Of a stretch of DNA of 64,000 nucleotides, positions 9,307 through 17,937 are shown in pieces; the stretch's first letter is position 1; each line of letters begins with the position of its first letter. The stretch lies in contig NZ_AP014946.1 of the NCBI RefSeq assembly GCF_002355335.1, forward strand, positions 2,681,501 to 2,745,500, written 5' to 3'. Both the position numbers and the translations under genes were made by a program. Origin of the DNA: Variibacter gotjawalensis. Its GTDB lineage: Bacteria > Pseudomonadota > Alphaproteobacteria > Rhizobiales > Xanthobacteraceae. The notes below the pieces were generated by a model that was not told where the DNA came from, did not search any database, and saw nothing but the letters and a program-made list of their open reading frames with translations.

Positions 9307-10554
9307 ATGGCCAGAGTGGACGCGCTGGTTCTTGGCGCAGGAATTGTCGGTGTCTCGACCGCACTCCAACTCGTCAAACGCGGACTGTCGGTCGCGATCG
9401 TCGATCGTCAGCGGCCCGGCGAGGGAACGTCCTACGGGAATGCGGGCGTGCTCGGCGGTGCCGGCGTTTACCCAACCGGCTTTCCGCGCGATCTCGGGAC
9501 CATCCTCCGCGTCGGCCTGAAGCTCGCGCCGTTCGCCAACTATTACGCCGCCGATTTGCCGCGCCTCGCGCCGTGGCTTTGGTCTTACTACCGCGCATCG
9601 CGTGAACCGCTACTGCAGGAGGGCGCGCGCTTCCAGCGTCCCTTGATGGCGAATGCGGTCGCCGAGCACGAAGCGCTGATGACGGAAGCCAATGCGCTGC
9701 GCTACTTACGCAAGGATGGCTGGCTCACCCTTTACTACGATGACGCCGCTCTGAAGGGCATGCAGGGTCAGCTCGCGCTCGGCACGGAGCTTGGCGTTGC
9801 CGCGAACGTGCTCGACACCGCCGGTGCCCGCGCGCTCGAACCGTCGCTTGCTCCGGTCTTCGCACACGCGATCCATTGGCCCGACATTGCGAGCGTGTCG
9901 AACCCGCTCGGCGTCACGCAGGCTTACGCAAAGCTGTTCACCAAGCTCGGCGGTCTCATCATTAAAGGCGACGCGCGCTCGCTGCATCGCTCCGGCGATC
10001 GCTGGCGTGTCGACACGGACGAAGGTGCGCTCGATAGCCCGAATGCGATCATCTGCCTTGGCCCCTGGGCGCCCGATGTGCTGGAGCCGCTCGGCATCCG
10101 CCTGCCGTTCGCCGTCAAGCGCGGCTACCACTGGCATTTCTCGAGCCAAGGCAACGCAGCGCTCAAGCGTCCCGTCGTCGATACGCTCAACGGATATGTG
10201 CTGGCGCCGATGGAGCAGGGCATGCGCGTGACGACCGGCGCCGAATTCGCCCGCCGCGACGCCGCGCCTACGCCGGTGCAGATTGATCGTGTGCTGCCGC
10301 ACGCGAAGAAACTCTATCCGCTCGATAAGCCGGTCGAGCCGAAGCCATGGATGGGCGCGCGCCCGTGCGTCTACGACATGCGCCCGGTCATCGGCCGCGC
10401 ACCGGGGCATCCGGGCTTGTGGTTCAACACGGCGCACAATCACTACGGCCTGACGCTCGGCCCCGTCACCGGAAAGCTGCTCGCCGACATCATGACCGGC
10501 GCGACGCCGGTATGCGATCCGGCCCCGTTCTCGATCGAACGCTTCGCGCGGTAG
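9307..10554 (+). CDS. FAD-dependent amino-acid dehydrogenase (DadA/DAO family)
   Basis: A 415-residue flavoprotein that opens at once with a Rossmann FAD-binding site (GAGIVGVSTALQLVKRG, residues 8-24) followed by an acidic strand end (VAIVDR). Later come KRGYHWHF and, near the end, GARPCVYDMRPVIGRAPGHPGLWFNT with AHNHYGLTLGP, typical of D-amino-acid dehydrogenases and related glycine-oxidase-like enzymes. It would oxidise an amine and pass electrons to quinone or oxygen. The chosen ATG follows a GGGGACGGGG stretch and places the dinucleotide site at the N-terminus as usual. No racemase lies nearby, so the exact amine is open. Confidence 0.8.
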   Translation: MARVDALVLGAGIVGVSTALQLVKRGLSVAIVDRQRPGEGTSYGNAGVLGGAGVYPTGFPRDLGTILRVGLKLAPFANYYAADLPRLAPWLWSYYRASREPLLQEGARFQRPLMANAVAEHEALMTEANALRYLRKDGWLTLYYDDAALKGMQGQLALGTELGVAANVLDTAGARALEPSLAPVFAHAIHWPDIASVSNPLGVTQAYAKLFTKLGGLIIKGDARSLHRSGDRWRVDTDEGALDSPNAIICLGPWAPDVLEPLGIRLPFAVKRGYHWHFSSQGNAALKRPVVDTLNGYVLAPMEQGMRVTTGAEFARRDAAPTPVQIDRVLPHAKKLYPLDKPVEPKPWMGARPCVYDMRPVIGRAPGHPGLWFNTAHNHYGLTLGPVTGKLLADIMTGATPVCDPAPFSIERFAR

Positions 10555-10574
10555 TCAATCTCTGCGCTCGCCTC

Positions 10575-10715
10575 CGTCATCCTGAGGTGCGAGGTTGGCC
10601 GCGAAGCGGCTGCCGAGCCTCGAAGGACGACGGCCCCATTGCCGCAGCACTAAGGCCGTCGTGGTTCGAGACGCCGCTCTCGGCTTCGCCGATGACCGGC
10701 TCCTCACCATGACGG
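10575..10715. repeat. Intergenic repeat, CGTCATCCTGAGG family
   Basis: Begins with CGTCATCCTGAGGTGCGAG and ends with CTCCTCACCATGACGG, so the outer ends are complementary. Internal pairs (CTCGAAGGACGACGGCC against GGCCGTCGTGGTTCGAG) form a second dyad. A relative lies at 17773-17902. It occupies the whole gap between the oxidoreductase and the convergent membrane protein gene. Confidence 0.75.
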
Positions 10716-10721
10716 GTCAGA

Positions 10722-11231
10722 TCAACTCACGCGGATGCGGCGGCGGAAGTAGAGATTGGGCCGAAAACCGTCCAGCACATAGCCGCAAACGCCGGCCGCG
10801 ATGGCGAGGTGAAATAACGCATTCGGCAGATGCGGAAGGTAAGCGGCCGGGTCGGTGCCGCCCGTGATCGCATATGCATTCACGAACTGCGCGCCGATGG
10901 CCGTGAGCGCCCACAGCCCGGTAAGTCCGGCGATCGCAATCGGTCCATGGCTTGCGCGCGTCAGGATCGAGACGAAGCAGCCGAGGCCCCACAGAAACGT
11001 CGACAGCACGACAGCTAGCCCGGTCAGCGTGATCACCTGCTGCGGCGTCATCGGTCCGCTGAGCACGATCGGCAGTCGCTGTTGCAGCAACAGATAGGCG
11101 AGGAACGCGCCGATGATCGTCAGCACGCCGGCTGCCGCGAACATGATCGAAAGCGGTCCGACAGGACGATGTCCGCCCGCAGCGCGCCATTCGGTTTCAG
11201 AAAGTTCGCGCCACGTTTCGGGTTTGGTCAT
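10722..11231 (-). CDS. Four-helix inner-membrane protein, unknown function
   Basis: A 169-residue protein with about 35 cytoplasmic residues and then four hydrophobic helices (roughly 28-52, 66-92, 97-122, 135-158) and a basic C-terminus (YFRRRIRVS). I do not recognise the family. The ATG at 11231 has a GGAGG ribosome site 7 bases upstream and overlaps the stop of the P1 peptidase gene as ATGA, so the two are translationally coupled. The coupling suggests a shared job, for example a membrane partner of the peptidase, but nothing in the sequence shows this directly. Confidence 0.7.
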   Translation of the reverse strand: MTKPETWRELSETEWRAAGGHRPVGPLSIMFAAAGVLTIIGAFLAYLLLQQRLPIVLSGPMTPQQVITLTGLAVVLSTFLWGLGCFVSILTRASHGPIAIAGLTGLWALTAIGAQFVNAYAITGGTDPAAYLPHLPNALFHLAIAAGVCGYVLDGFRPNLYFRRRIRVS

Positions 11232-12223
11232 CGGGTTCCTCCGAAACGATCTTTCCAACTCGGCAACGCGCCGGCGAGCGGCAACGCGGTCGCCTCAAAA
11301 ACACCACGCGCGACCGCACGCGAGAGAACATTGGCGGCGAGCGCGCCGATCTCGCTCAGCGCATAGACCGGATCGCGCAGCGGCTTCGTTCCGGTCGAAA
11401 CCGCGAACACCGTGTCGCCGTCGAGCGGCGTATGGATCGGATAGATCGCGCGCGAAAGTCCGTTCTGCGCCATCACGGCGACGCGCTTCGCCTGCGCGGT
11501 GGTGAGCGCCGCGTCGGTCGCGACGACCGCAATCGTGGTGTTGGCGCGCGGCGATCCCTTCATCACGGGCACCAGCGCTTCCGGCGGGACCGACGGCGGC
11601 ATACCGCGCGCCCCGTACTCGCCGCTCTGTTCGAATGCGGCCGCCCAGAAATGTTCGGAGTTACCGACCGTGACGCTGCCGCATGCATTCACCGCGACGA
11701 TCGCTCCGATGGTGACGCCGTCCGCCGTCTGCATCGATGCCGAGCCAAGTCCGCCTTTGAGGTTCACAGTGGTCGCGCCGTATCCCGCGCCCGCAGTGCC
11801 GAGTTTGAAATCGTCGCTCGCATTCTGCGCGGCCTGAAAGCCGAGATCGCGGTAGGGCGGGAAGCGGCCCCAATCCTTGTCGCCGCCATTGACAAGATCG
11901 AAGATGATCGCGCCCGGTACGATCGGCACCACGACCGGCCCGATGGCAAACCCGCGGCCATGCTCGCGCAGCCATGCCTGCACGCCGGACCCGGCATCGA
12001 GCCCATAAGCCGAGCCGCCGGACAATGTGATCGCATCGATGCGCTCGACGGTCATCTCGGGCGCGAGCAGCTCGGTATCGCGCGTGCCGGGACCGCCGCC
12101 GCGCACGTCGACCGCCGCAACGGCCTGTTGATCGAAGATCAGCGCCGTCGTTCCGGAGGCGAGTCGCTCGTCTTCGGCGTGGCCGACTTTGATACCCGCA
12201 ACGTCCGTAATCAGGTTCCGCAC
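11228..12223 (-). CDS. P1-family aminopeptidase (DmpA/BapA-like, self-processing)
   Basis: The 331-residue product belongs to the DmpA/BapA group, Ntn-fold peptidases that cleave their own chain to expose a nucleophile and then hydrolyse N-terminal residues, D-amino-acid amides or beta-peptides. Landmarks are VAGIKVGHA near the start, TLSGGSAYGLDA, KGGLGSAS, and NTTIAVVATDA at about residue 226, where the second chain's Thr would be exposed. I chose the GTG at 12223 because AGGGAGAG lies just upstream and the family starts at this point; an ATG at 12253 would need translation to begin inside an intergenic repeat. Downstream it is coupled to a membrane protein gene. Confidence 0.85.
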   Translation of the reverse strand: MRNLITDVAGIKVGHAEDERLASGTTALIFDQQAVAAVDVRGGGPGTRDTELLAPEMTVERIDAITLSGGSAYGLDAGSGVQAWLREHGRGFAIGPVVVPIVPGAIIFDLVNGGDKDWGRFPPYRDLGFQAAQNASDDFKLGTAGAGYGATTVNLKGGLGSASMQTADGVTIGAIVAVNACGSVTVGNSEHFWAAAFEQSGEYGARGMPPSVPPEALVPVMKGSPRANTTIAVVATDAALTTAQAKRVAVMAQNGLSRAIYPIHTPLDGDTVFAVSTGTKPLRDPVYALSEIGALAANVLSRAVARGVFEATALPLAGALPSWKDRFGGTR

Positions 12224-12248
12224 CGATTCTCTCCCTAACCCAGCGCGT

Positions 12249-12409
12249 GTCATCCCGGCCAAGTGAGGCTCGCGCGCTGAGCGCGCCCAAGCCGAACGCG
12301 AGCCGGGATCCACGTATCGCTGCATATACCGGGATTCATGGATCCCGGCTCGGCTTCGTGGCGCGTTTGCGCGCTTTTGCGCGCCGCACCACTCGCCGTC
12401 CGGGATGAC
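12249..12409. repeat. Intergenic palindromic repeat, GTCATCCCGG family
   Basis: Outer ends GTCATCCCGG (12249-12258) and CCGGGATGAC (12400-12409) are a perfect 10-bp inverted repeat. Inside are further CCGGGATCC / GGATCCCGG pairs and a run of GCGCGTTTGCGCGC. It lies between the divergent P1 peptidase and ccdA genes, where a bidirectional promoter would be expected, so it may shape both transcripts. Confidence 0.75.
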
Positions 12410-12500
12410 AGCCCGTCATGTGGCGTCCGCTGGTAGCCGAACCGGCGGTCTCACGCCACCGTGTGCATTCTCGGCCTTGCGTCACGCCGCCGCACGCGGC

Positions 12501-13247
12501 ATGAAACGCCGCATGGGTTCCGAGGTTACCATCGCGGCCGCGCTGATCGCGGGCGCGCTCAGCTTCTTGTCGCCATGCGTCCTGCCGCTGGTGCCGCCGT
12601 ATCTCGTCTACCTCACGGGCGCCTCCCTCGACCGCATGGCCGCTGCCGACGGCGCGACCGTCCGCCGGAGCGGCACCGTCTTCGCGTCGCTGCTGTTCGT
12701 CGCCGGTTTTGCCACAGTGTTCATCGCGCTCGGCGCCAGCGCGAGCGTGATCGGCTCGCTGCTGCGCGAATACTCCTACGGTCTATCGATGATCGCCGGT
12801 GTGCTGATCATCATCATGGGTCTGCACTTCCTCGGCATCACGCCGATCGCTTTGCTCTCGCGTCAGCAGCGGATGGAAGTCGATAAGCCCGTCAGCCTGA
12901 TGGGCGCCTACGTGATGGGTCTCGCTTTCGCGTTCGGCTGGACGCCGTGCATTGGCCCGATACTGGCGGCGATCCTCGCGGTCGCGGCGTCCGAGTCGAC
13001 GGTGACAAAAGGAGCAGGGCTGCTCGCGGTCTATTCGCTCGGCCTCGGCATTCCGTTCGTCATCGCGGCTTTCGCGGTCGAGCCGTTCGCGCGCTTCCTC
13101 GCGCGCTTCCGCCGCCACATCCCGAAAGTCGAGAAGGCGATGGGCGCGTTGCTCGTCGTCACCGGCATCGCGTTCCTCTCCGGTTGGATCACCACGATGA
13201 GTTTCTGGTTGCTCGAGGCCTTCCCCTCGCTGGGCTCGATCGGATGA
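12501..13247 (+). CDS. ccdA: CcdA-type thiol-disulfide transporter (cytochrome c biogenesis)
   Basis: A 248-residue inner-membrane protein with six helices. CcdA carries electrons from cytoplasmic thioredoxin to periplasmic thiol proteins, for cytochrome c maturation. The two redox cysteines are present, each followed by proline-bearing motifs: SPCVLP (Cys26, helix 1) and TPCIGP (Cys150, helix 4). There is no DsbD-like periplasmic domain. ATG codons at 12501 and 12513 are both possible and neither has a good ribosome site. Its stop overlaps the HAD gene start as ATGA. No other cytochrome c maturation gene is in the window. Confidence 0.88.
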   Translation: MKRRMGSEVTIAAALIAGALSFLSPCVLPLVPPYLVYLTGASLDRMAAADGATVRRSGTVFASLLFVAGFATVFIALGASASVIGSLLREYSYGLSMIAGVLIIIMGLHFLGITPIALLSRQQRMEVDKPVSLMGAYVMGLAFAFGWTPCIGPILAAILAVAASESTVTKGAGLLAVYSLGLGIPFVIAAFAVEPFARFLARFRRHIPKVEKAMGALLVVTGIAFLSGWITTMSFWLLEAFPSLGSIG

Positions 13248-13918
13248 GCGAAGCGTTCCGCTTTCCGCGTCAAGTGCGCGGCGTCGTCTTCGATATGGAC
13301 GGACTGCTCGTCGACACTGAGCGTGTCTACTTCGACGCGCTGCTCGCCGCCGCGATCTTTGTCGGCAACGAGATGCCGGCCGCTTTCGCGCATGCGATGA
13401 TCGGCGTGCCGGGCCCGGACTGCGTGAAGATGATCGAGGATCACTACGGCGCCGGTTTCCCGATGCAGGCCTTCAGCGATGAATACGATCGCCTCGTCGC
13501 GGTGCGCCTCGCACAGGACATTCCGCTCCGCGCCGGCGCGCGCGAGATCGTCAAGTATCTGGAGGCGCGCGGCATCCCGGCCGCGATCGCTACGTCGGCG
13601 GGCCGCAACGCCGTGAGCCGTTATATGGGCGGGCTGAGCATGCTCGAACATTTCAAGGCCGTGGTGACGCGCGAGGATGTCGCGCAGTGCAAGCCTGCGC
13701 CGGACCCGTATCTTGCCGCTGCGAAAGCGCTCGGCCTCGCGCCGGAAGATTGCCTCGCGCTCGAGGATTCCTATCACGGCATCACGTCGGCGCATGCCGC
13801 CGGGCTGATGCCGATCATGGTGCCCGACATGCTCACCGTCACCGACGAAGTGCGCGGCAAATGCATCGCAGTCGTCGACAGCCTCGTCGATGTTCAGAAG
13901 ATGCTGGAAGCGTCCTGA
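13244..13918 (+). CDS. HAD-superfamily phosphatase (beta-phosphoglucomutase-like)
   Basis: A 224-residue soluble HAD hydrolase of subfamily I with an alpha-helical cap. Motif I is FDMDGLLVDT with Asp17 as nucleophile and Asp19 as acid/base. Motif II is the Thr/Ser in IATSAGR, motif III the Lys in CKPAPDPY and motif IV the acidic pair in ALEDSYHG. The motif set fits beta-phosphoglucomutase-like and phosphoglycolate-like enzymes, so the substrate is a small phosphorylated metabolite that cannot be named. Coupled to ccdA through a 4-base overlap, though a functional link is not obvious. Confidence 0.85.
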   Translation: MSEAFRFPRQVRGVVFDMDGLLVDTERVYFDALLAAAIFVGNEMPAAFAHAMIGVPGPDCVKMIEDHYGAGFPMQAFSDEYDRLVAVRLAQDIPLRAGAREIVKYLEARGIPAAIATSAGRNAVSRYMGGLSMLEHFKAVVTREDVAQCKPAPDPYLAAAKALGLAPEDCLALEDSYHGITSAHAAGLMPIMVPDMLTVTDEVRGKCIAVVDSLVDVQKMLEAS

Positions 13919-15304
13919 TCAGGGCGCCGTCGGCCACGTAATCGGGCCGCGCCACGCTTCGTAAGCGTGGGTGAGCTGCAGCACGCCGAGATCGTCGAAG
14001 CGGCGGCCGATGATCTGCAGGCCGATCGGCAAACCGGCTTTCGTGAAGCCGCAGTTGATCGACGACGCCGGCTGCTCCGTCATGTTCCACGGCACCGTGA
14101 AACCAATATGCTCGAACGGCTTTTGCGCATCGTCGATCGGCGACGACAGCTCGGCCGGGAAAGCGGGCACCGGCGCAGTCGGCGACAGCACATAGTCGAC
14201 GGTCGAGAATAGTTTCGCGGCGGCCGCGCGCATCGCCATCGTCTGGTTGAAACCGCGCACGGCCTGCGCGCCGGTGATTTTCGCGCCGCCTTCGGCCCAT
14301 TGCTGGATGTAGGGCAGGGCCTTCTTCCGCGTCGCTTCCGACAGCGCTTCGAAATCGCCCCACATTCGCGCGCGCCAGAAATCGTTCAGTCCATCGATCA
14401 TTGCCTGCGTCATGATGGGCTGCACCGGCTCGATGATCGCGCCCGCATCTGCGAACTGCTTCGCGGCGGCCTCGACGGCGGCTTTGACCTCCGGATCGAC
14501 CGGCAACCCGTAACCCGCGCCGAGCAGCAGCCCGATGCGGAGACCCTTCACCTCGCGCGCGAGGTCGTGCCAGACAATATCGTGCGGCGGCAGGCTCATG
14601 CTGTCGCGCCAATCCGGCTGCGAGAGATACTTCATCATCAGCGCCGTATCGCCGACCGTGCGCGTCATCGGACCGATCACGCGGCCGACATACGGCGGAT
14701 CGACCGGGATACGGCCGAGGCTCGGCTTCAGCGTCGCGAGCCCGCACCAGCCGGCCGGCAGACGCACCGAGCCGCCGATATCGGTGCCGACATGCAGCGG
14801 CCCGTAACCCGCCGCCGCGGCAGCGCCCGCACCCGCGCTCGAGCCGCCCGGCGTCTTGCTCGTGTCCCACGGATTGCGCGCGGTCTTGTGGAAGCTCGAA
14901 AGCCCCGACGACGTCATGCCGAAATCAGGCATCGTCGTCTTCGCAAAAATGATCGCGCCTTGCTCGCGCAAACGCGCTGCGGCCGGCGCATCGTCGGCGG
15001 CCGGCGTCAACGTCGTCACCGCAGTGCCGAGCGGCACCGGCACGCCCTTGGTCGGGATGTTCTCCTTGATCGAGACCGGCACGCCGTCGAGCTCGCCGTT
15101 CGGTTTGCCGTTCGCCCAGCGTTCGGTCGCGGCTTTCGCCTCGGCACGCGCGCGTTCCGGCTCGTAGGCATAAAGCGCGTCGAGATGTGGCTCCCACAGC
15201 GCGATCTGCTTCTCCACCGCATCCCACACTTCGCTCGGCGAAAGCGATCGGTCGCGGTAGCGCTTGAGGATTTCGATAGCGGTCAGATCGTGGATGGCAG
15301 TCAT
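13919..15304 (-). CDS. Amidase (amidase-signature family)
   Basis: A 461-residue amidase-signature enzyme that hydrolyses carboxamides to acid and ammonia. The Ser-cisSer-Lys triad is complete: Lys80 in VSIKEN, Ser155 in GGSSAGAG and Ser179 in GTDIGGSVR, with the 24-residue Ser-Ser spacing seen in fatty-acid amide hydrolase. No signal peptide, so it acts in the cytoplasm. It lies on the same strand downstream of the liv-type operon but is separated from it by a terminator at 15362-15386. The location suggests that the imported compound may be an amide or amino-acid derivative, which is inference. Its stop abuts the HAD gene stop. Confidence 0.9.
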   Translation of the reverse strand: MTAIHDLTAIEILKRYRDRSLSPSEVWDAVEKQIALWEPHLDALYAYEPERARAEAKAATERWANGKPNGELDGVPVSIKENIPTKGVPVPLGTAVTTLTPAADDAPAAARLREQGAIIFAKTTMPDFGMTSSGLSSFHKTARNPWDTSKTPGGSSAGAGAAAAAGYGPLHVGTDIGGSVRLPAGWCGLATLKPSLGRIPVDPPYVGRVIGPMTRTVGDTALMMKYLSQPDWRDSMSLPPHDIVWHDLAREVKGLRIGLLLGAGYGLPVDPEVKAAVEAAAKQFADAGAIIEPVQPIMTQAMIDGLNDFWRARMWGDFEALSEATRKKALPYIQQWAEGGAKITGAQAVRGFNQTMAMRAAAAKLFSTVDYVLSPTAPVPAFPAELSSPIDDAQKPFEHIGFTVPWNMTEQPASSINCGFTKAGLPIGLQIIGRRFDDLGVLQLTHAYEAWRGPITWPTAP

Positions 15305-15361
15305 TCTTGGGGCACCTTGTTTCACTGAGCGCTACCGCCTTTCTTTCCCCCCCGCAAATGC

Positions 15362-15386
15362 AAAAGGGGCGGCTCAAGGCCGCCCC
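15362..15386 (-). terminator. Rho-independent terminator of the liv-type operon
   Basis: 8-bp perfect stem (GGGGCGGC with GCCGCCCC, 15366-15386), 5-nt loop, followed on the minus strand by TTTTG. It lies 27 bases after the stop of the substrate-binding protein gene. Confidence 0.85.
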
Positions 15387-15412
15387 TCACGCAACGCTAT
15401 GCGAGCCGAAGA

Positions 15413-16534
15413 TCACATCTCTTCGTAAGTGATCTTGCCCTGTGCGTTCTTCTTCCAGATGTACATCACGTAATCGAGGCGGGTGACGTCACCCTTCTTA
15501 TCGTACGAGATGTCGCCGATGACGGTCTTGAACGTCTGACCGGACTTCATCTGCTCCGCGACCTTCTTCGGATCGAGCGACTTCGCAGCTTCGGCTGCCT
15601 GCTTGATGATTTGCACGGCCGCGTAGCTGTAGAGCGTGTAGGCCTCCGGCTCGAAGTTCTTCTTGCGGAAGCGCTCGACGACGTCCTTCGCTTCCGGGCG
15701 CTTGCGCGGATCCGGACCGTAGGTCATCAGTGTGCCTTCGGTGCCCGGGCCGCCGACCTGTGCGAACTCGTCGGACGTGATGCCGTCGCCGCCCATCAGC
15801 GGAGCCTTGACGCCTTGGTCGCGCATCTGGCGAACGATCAAGCCGCCTTCAGTGTGCAGGCCGCCCCAATAAACGAGGTCGGCGCCGGCCGCCTTGATCT
15901 TCGAGATCAGCGCCGAGAAATCCTTCTCGCCGGTGTTCACGCCTTCGTACAGCACTTCCTTCATGCCGCCCTTGGCCATCGCTTTACGCGTCTCGTCGGC
16001 AAGACCCTGACCATAGGTCGTCTTGTCGTGGATGATCGCGATCTTCTTGTCCTTCATGTTCTTGACGATGTAAGCGCCGGCGACGGCGCCTTGCTGATCG
16101 TCACGGCCGCAGGTGCGGAAGATGTTCCACATGCCGCGCTCGGTGACGGTCGGGTTGGTCGCGGCCGGTGTGATCTGCAGGATGCCGTTTTCCTGGAACA
16201 CTTCGGAGCCCGGGATCGTCACACCGGAGTTGAACGGCCCGATGACGAACTTCACGCCGCTGCCTGCGAAGTTGTTCGCAGCCGAGACGCCTTGCTTTGG
16301 ATCCGACGCATCGTCGCCGATCGGCAGCGGCGTCGCGATCTTCTGACCCAGAATGCCGCCGCTCGCGTTGATGTCTTCGACAGCCTGTTCGACGCCGTTC
16401 TTGATCTGCGCGCCGAAGGCGGCGTTCGGGCCCGTGATCGGTCCCGCGATGCCGAATTTGACCTGGGCCTGCGCGCTGCCCGCAAACAAGACGGCGGCGG
16501 CGCCGAGGGCCAACAGTGTCGTAACTCTCTTCAT
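15413..16534 (-). CDS. Branched-chain amino-acid-type ABC transporter substrate-binding protein
   Basis: A 373-residue periplasmic binding protein of the LivJ/LivK class, which captures a ligand and delivers it to LivHM. The start at 16534 gives a classic signal peptide (MKRVTTLLALGAAAVLFAG, cleaved at AQAQ) with GGGAGAG just upstream. The mature protein opens KFGIAGPITGPNAAFGAQIKNG and has the type I fold features KQGVSAANNF and YGQGLADETRKA. It is the last gene of the operon, 95 bases after the small membrane protein gene, and is followed by a strong terminator. Relatives bind branched-chain amino acids, urea, amides or aromatic acids, so the ligand is open. Confidence 0.9.
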   Translation of the reverse strand: MKRVTTLLALGAAAVLFAGSAQAQVKFGIAGPITGPNAAFGAQIKNGVEQAVEDINASGGILGQKIATPLPIGDDASDPKQGVSAANNFAGSGVKFVIGPFNSGVTIPGSEVFQENGILQITPAATNPTVTERGMWNIFRTCGRDDQQGAVAGAYIVKNMKDKKIAIIHDKTTYGQGLADETRKAMAKGGMKEVLYEGVNTGEKDFSALISKIKAAGADLVYWGGLHTEGGLIVRQMRDQGVKAPLMGGDGITSDEFAQVGGPGTEGTLMTYGPDPRKRPEAKDVVERFRKKNFEPEAYTLYSYAAVQIIKQAAEAAKSLDPKKVAEQMKSGQTFKTVIGDISYDKKGDVTRLDYVMYIWKKNAQGKITYEEM

Positions 16535-16629
16535 CAAAGCTCTCCCTTGCTTAAAGTCCGAAGGCGCGCGGTGACTGCCGCCGCGCGCGAAACACTTGGC
16601 GGCGATTGAAGCCGCAAATACCGCAAAAG

Positions 16630-17013
16630 TCACCTGGATTGCGGAGATTTAACCTGTTCGTTGGCAGAGCGAATGCGCCACCCAAAAGGCCCGGATTTCT
16701 CATTGATCCAAGCGTATTGCGCTGCCATCTGCCCGGCGCGCGTCAGGCGGTAGGCCGTGAGCGCGAGGGTGAGACAAACCAGCGCATCCACCGCGTAATA
16801 GTGTTTGGAATCGAAGCTGCCTTGAAAAAGGGCATAGTGGAAGAAGCGCACCGCGACCGCGAGAACCAGCGCGTAAAGCGCCGCTTGCCACCACGGCCGC
16901 CAGGTTCCCGCAATGGCGCGTCCCGTCGCCCATGCGGCGGACCCGCCGAGCACGACCGTGAGCAGCAGAAACACCCAGACGCTGTCTTCGTAGAGGAGGC
17001 GAGGGATGTTCAT
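16630..17013 (-). CDS. Small membrane protein of liv-type operons (DUF6867-like)
   Basis: A 127-residue protein with three hydrophobic segments (about 11-30, 40-62 and 74-92) and a polar C-terminal tail (WINEKSGPFGWRIRSANEQ). Its start overlaps the livF stop as TAATG, so it is made with the transporter. A similar small protein is found in liv-type operons of Bradyrhizobium-like bacteria and I believe it corresponds to DUF6867; the name is from memory. It could be an accessory subunit of the permease. No activity is known. Confidence 0.7.
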   Translation of the reverse strand: MNIPRLLYEDSVWVFLLLTVVLGGSAAWATGRAIAGTWRPWWQAALYALVLAVAVRFFHYALFQGSFDSKHYYAVDALVCLTLALTAYRLTRAGQMAAQYAWINEKSGPFGWRIRSANEQVKSPQSR

Positions 17014-17732
17014 TAGTGGCGTCCCCCTTCGAGATAGGCTGCGCGCACTTCCGGCCGGTCGAGCAGTTCGCGGCCAGTCCCCTGCATCGTGATTCTTCCG
17101 TTGACCATAACGTAGCCGCGATGCGCGAGCTTGAGCGCGTGAAACGCATTCTGCTCGACGAGAAACACCGTAAGTTTTTCTTGCTCGTTGAGATGCCGGA
17201 TCGCGTCGAAGATTTGCTTCACGATCAGCGGTGCGAGGCCCAGCGACGGCTCGTCGAGCATCAGCAGGCGCGGGCGGCTCATCAGCGCACGCGCGATCGC
17301 GAGCATCTGCTGCTCGCCGCCCGATAGCGTACCGCCGCGTTGTTTCGCGCGCTCCTTGAGGCGTGGGAACAGCGTGAACATGCGATCGAGATCGTCGTCG
17401 AAGCGCGCGGGCTCGGCGACGATCGCGCCCATCTGCAGATTTTCCAGCACGGTCATGCGCGGGAAAATGCGACGTCCTTCCGGTGATTGCGCGATGCGCA
17501 GCCACGCGATTTCGTGCGGCGTCATCTCGGTGATGTCTTGGCCATCGAAGATGATCCGGCCTTCGCGCGCGCGCGGATTACCGAACACGGTCATCATCAG
17601 CGTCGACTTGCCGGCACCATTGGCGCCGATCAGCGAGACGATTTCTCCCTCGTTGACCTCGACGTCTACGCCTTTCAGCGCGGCGATCTTGCCGTAGTAG
17701 GTGTGCACGCCTTTGACTTGAAGGAGGCTCAT
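17013..17732 (-). CDS. livF: Branched-chain-type ABC transporter ATPase LivF
   Basis: A 239-residue ATP-binding subunit that powers LivHM. Walker A GANGAGKST at 36-44, signature LSGGE at 136-140, Walker B LLMLDEP at 156-162, and the LivF hallmark LGLAPLIV right after it. The family start (MSLLQVKGVHTYYGKIAALKG) is clear. It is 205 bases downstream of livG because a hairpin repeat (17773-17902) sits between them, unlike the tight joins in the rest of the operon. Confidence 0.95.
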   Translation of the reverse strand: MSLLQVKGVHTYYGKIAALKGVDVEVNEGEIVSLIGANGAGKSTLMMTVFGNPRAREGRIIFDGQDITEMTPHEIAWLRIAQSPEGRRIFPRMTVLENLQMGAIVAEPARFDDDLDRMFTLFPRLKERAKQRGGTLSGGEQQMLAIARALMSRPRLLMLDEPSLGLAPLIVKQIFDAIRHLNEQEKLTVFLVEQNAFHALKLAHRGYVMVNGRITMQGTGRELLDRPEVRAAYLEGGRH

Positions 17733-17772
17733 GATGGCGAGCTCTCGGAGCCAAGTCGAAGCATCTCTCCAT

Positions 17773-17902
17773 CCTCATCCTGAGGAGGTCCCGCCAGGGA
17801 CCGTCTCGAAGGACGAGGATGGCCAGAGCTAAGAAAGAGTGGCCTCGATCCTTCGAGACGCGCTTGTCGGCTTGTCGCCGACCAGCGCTCCTCAGGATGA
17901 GG
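17773..17902. repeat. Intergenic hairpin repeat inside the liv-type operon
   Basis: CCTCATCCTGAG (17773-17784) and CTCAGGATGAGG (17891-17902) form a perfect 12-bp inverted repeat. Internal CGTCTCGAAGGACGAGGATGG and ATCCTTCGAGACGCG form a second pair. Same family as 10575-10715. It separates livG from livF and would form a long hairpin in the operon transcript. Confidence 0.8.
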
Positions 17903-17937
17903 GTTTGATGAAGGGGCAGGCGGAAAATGCAGCGAGG

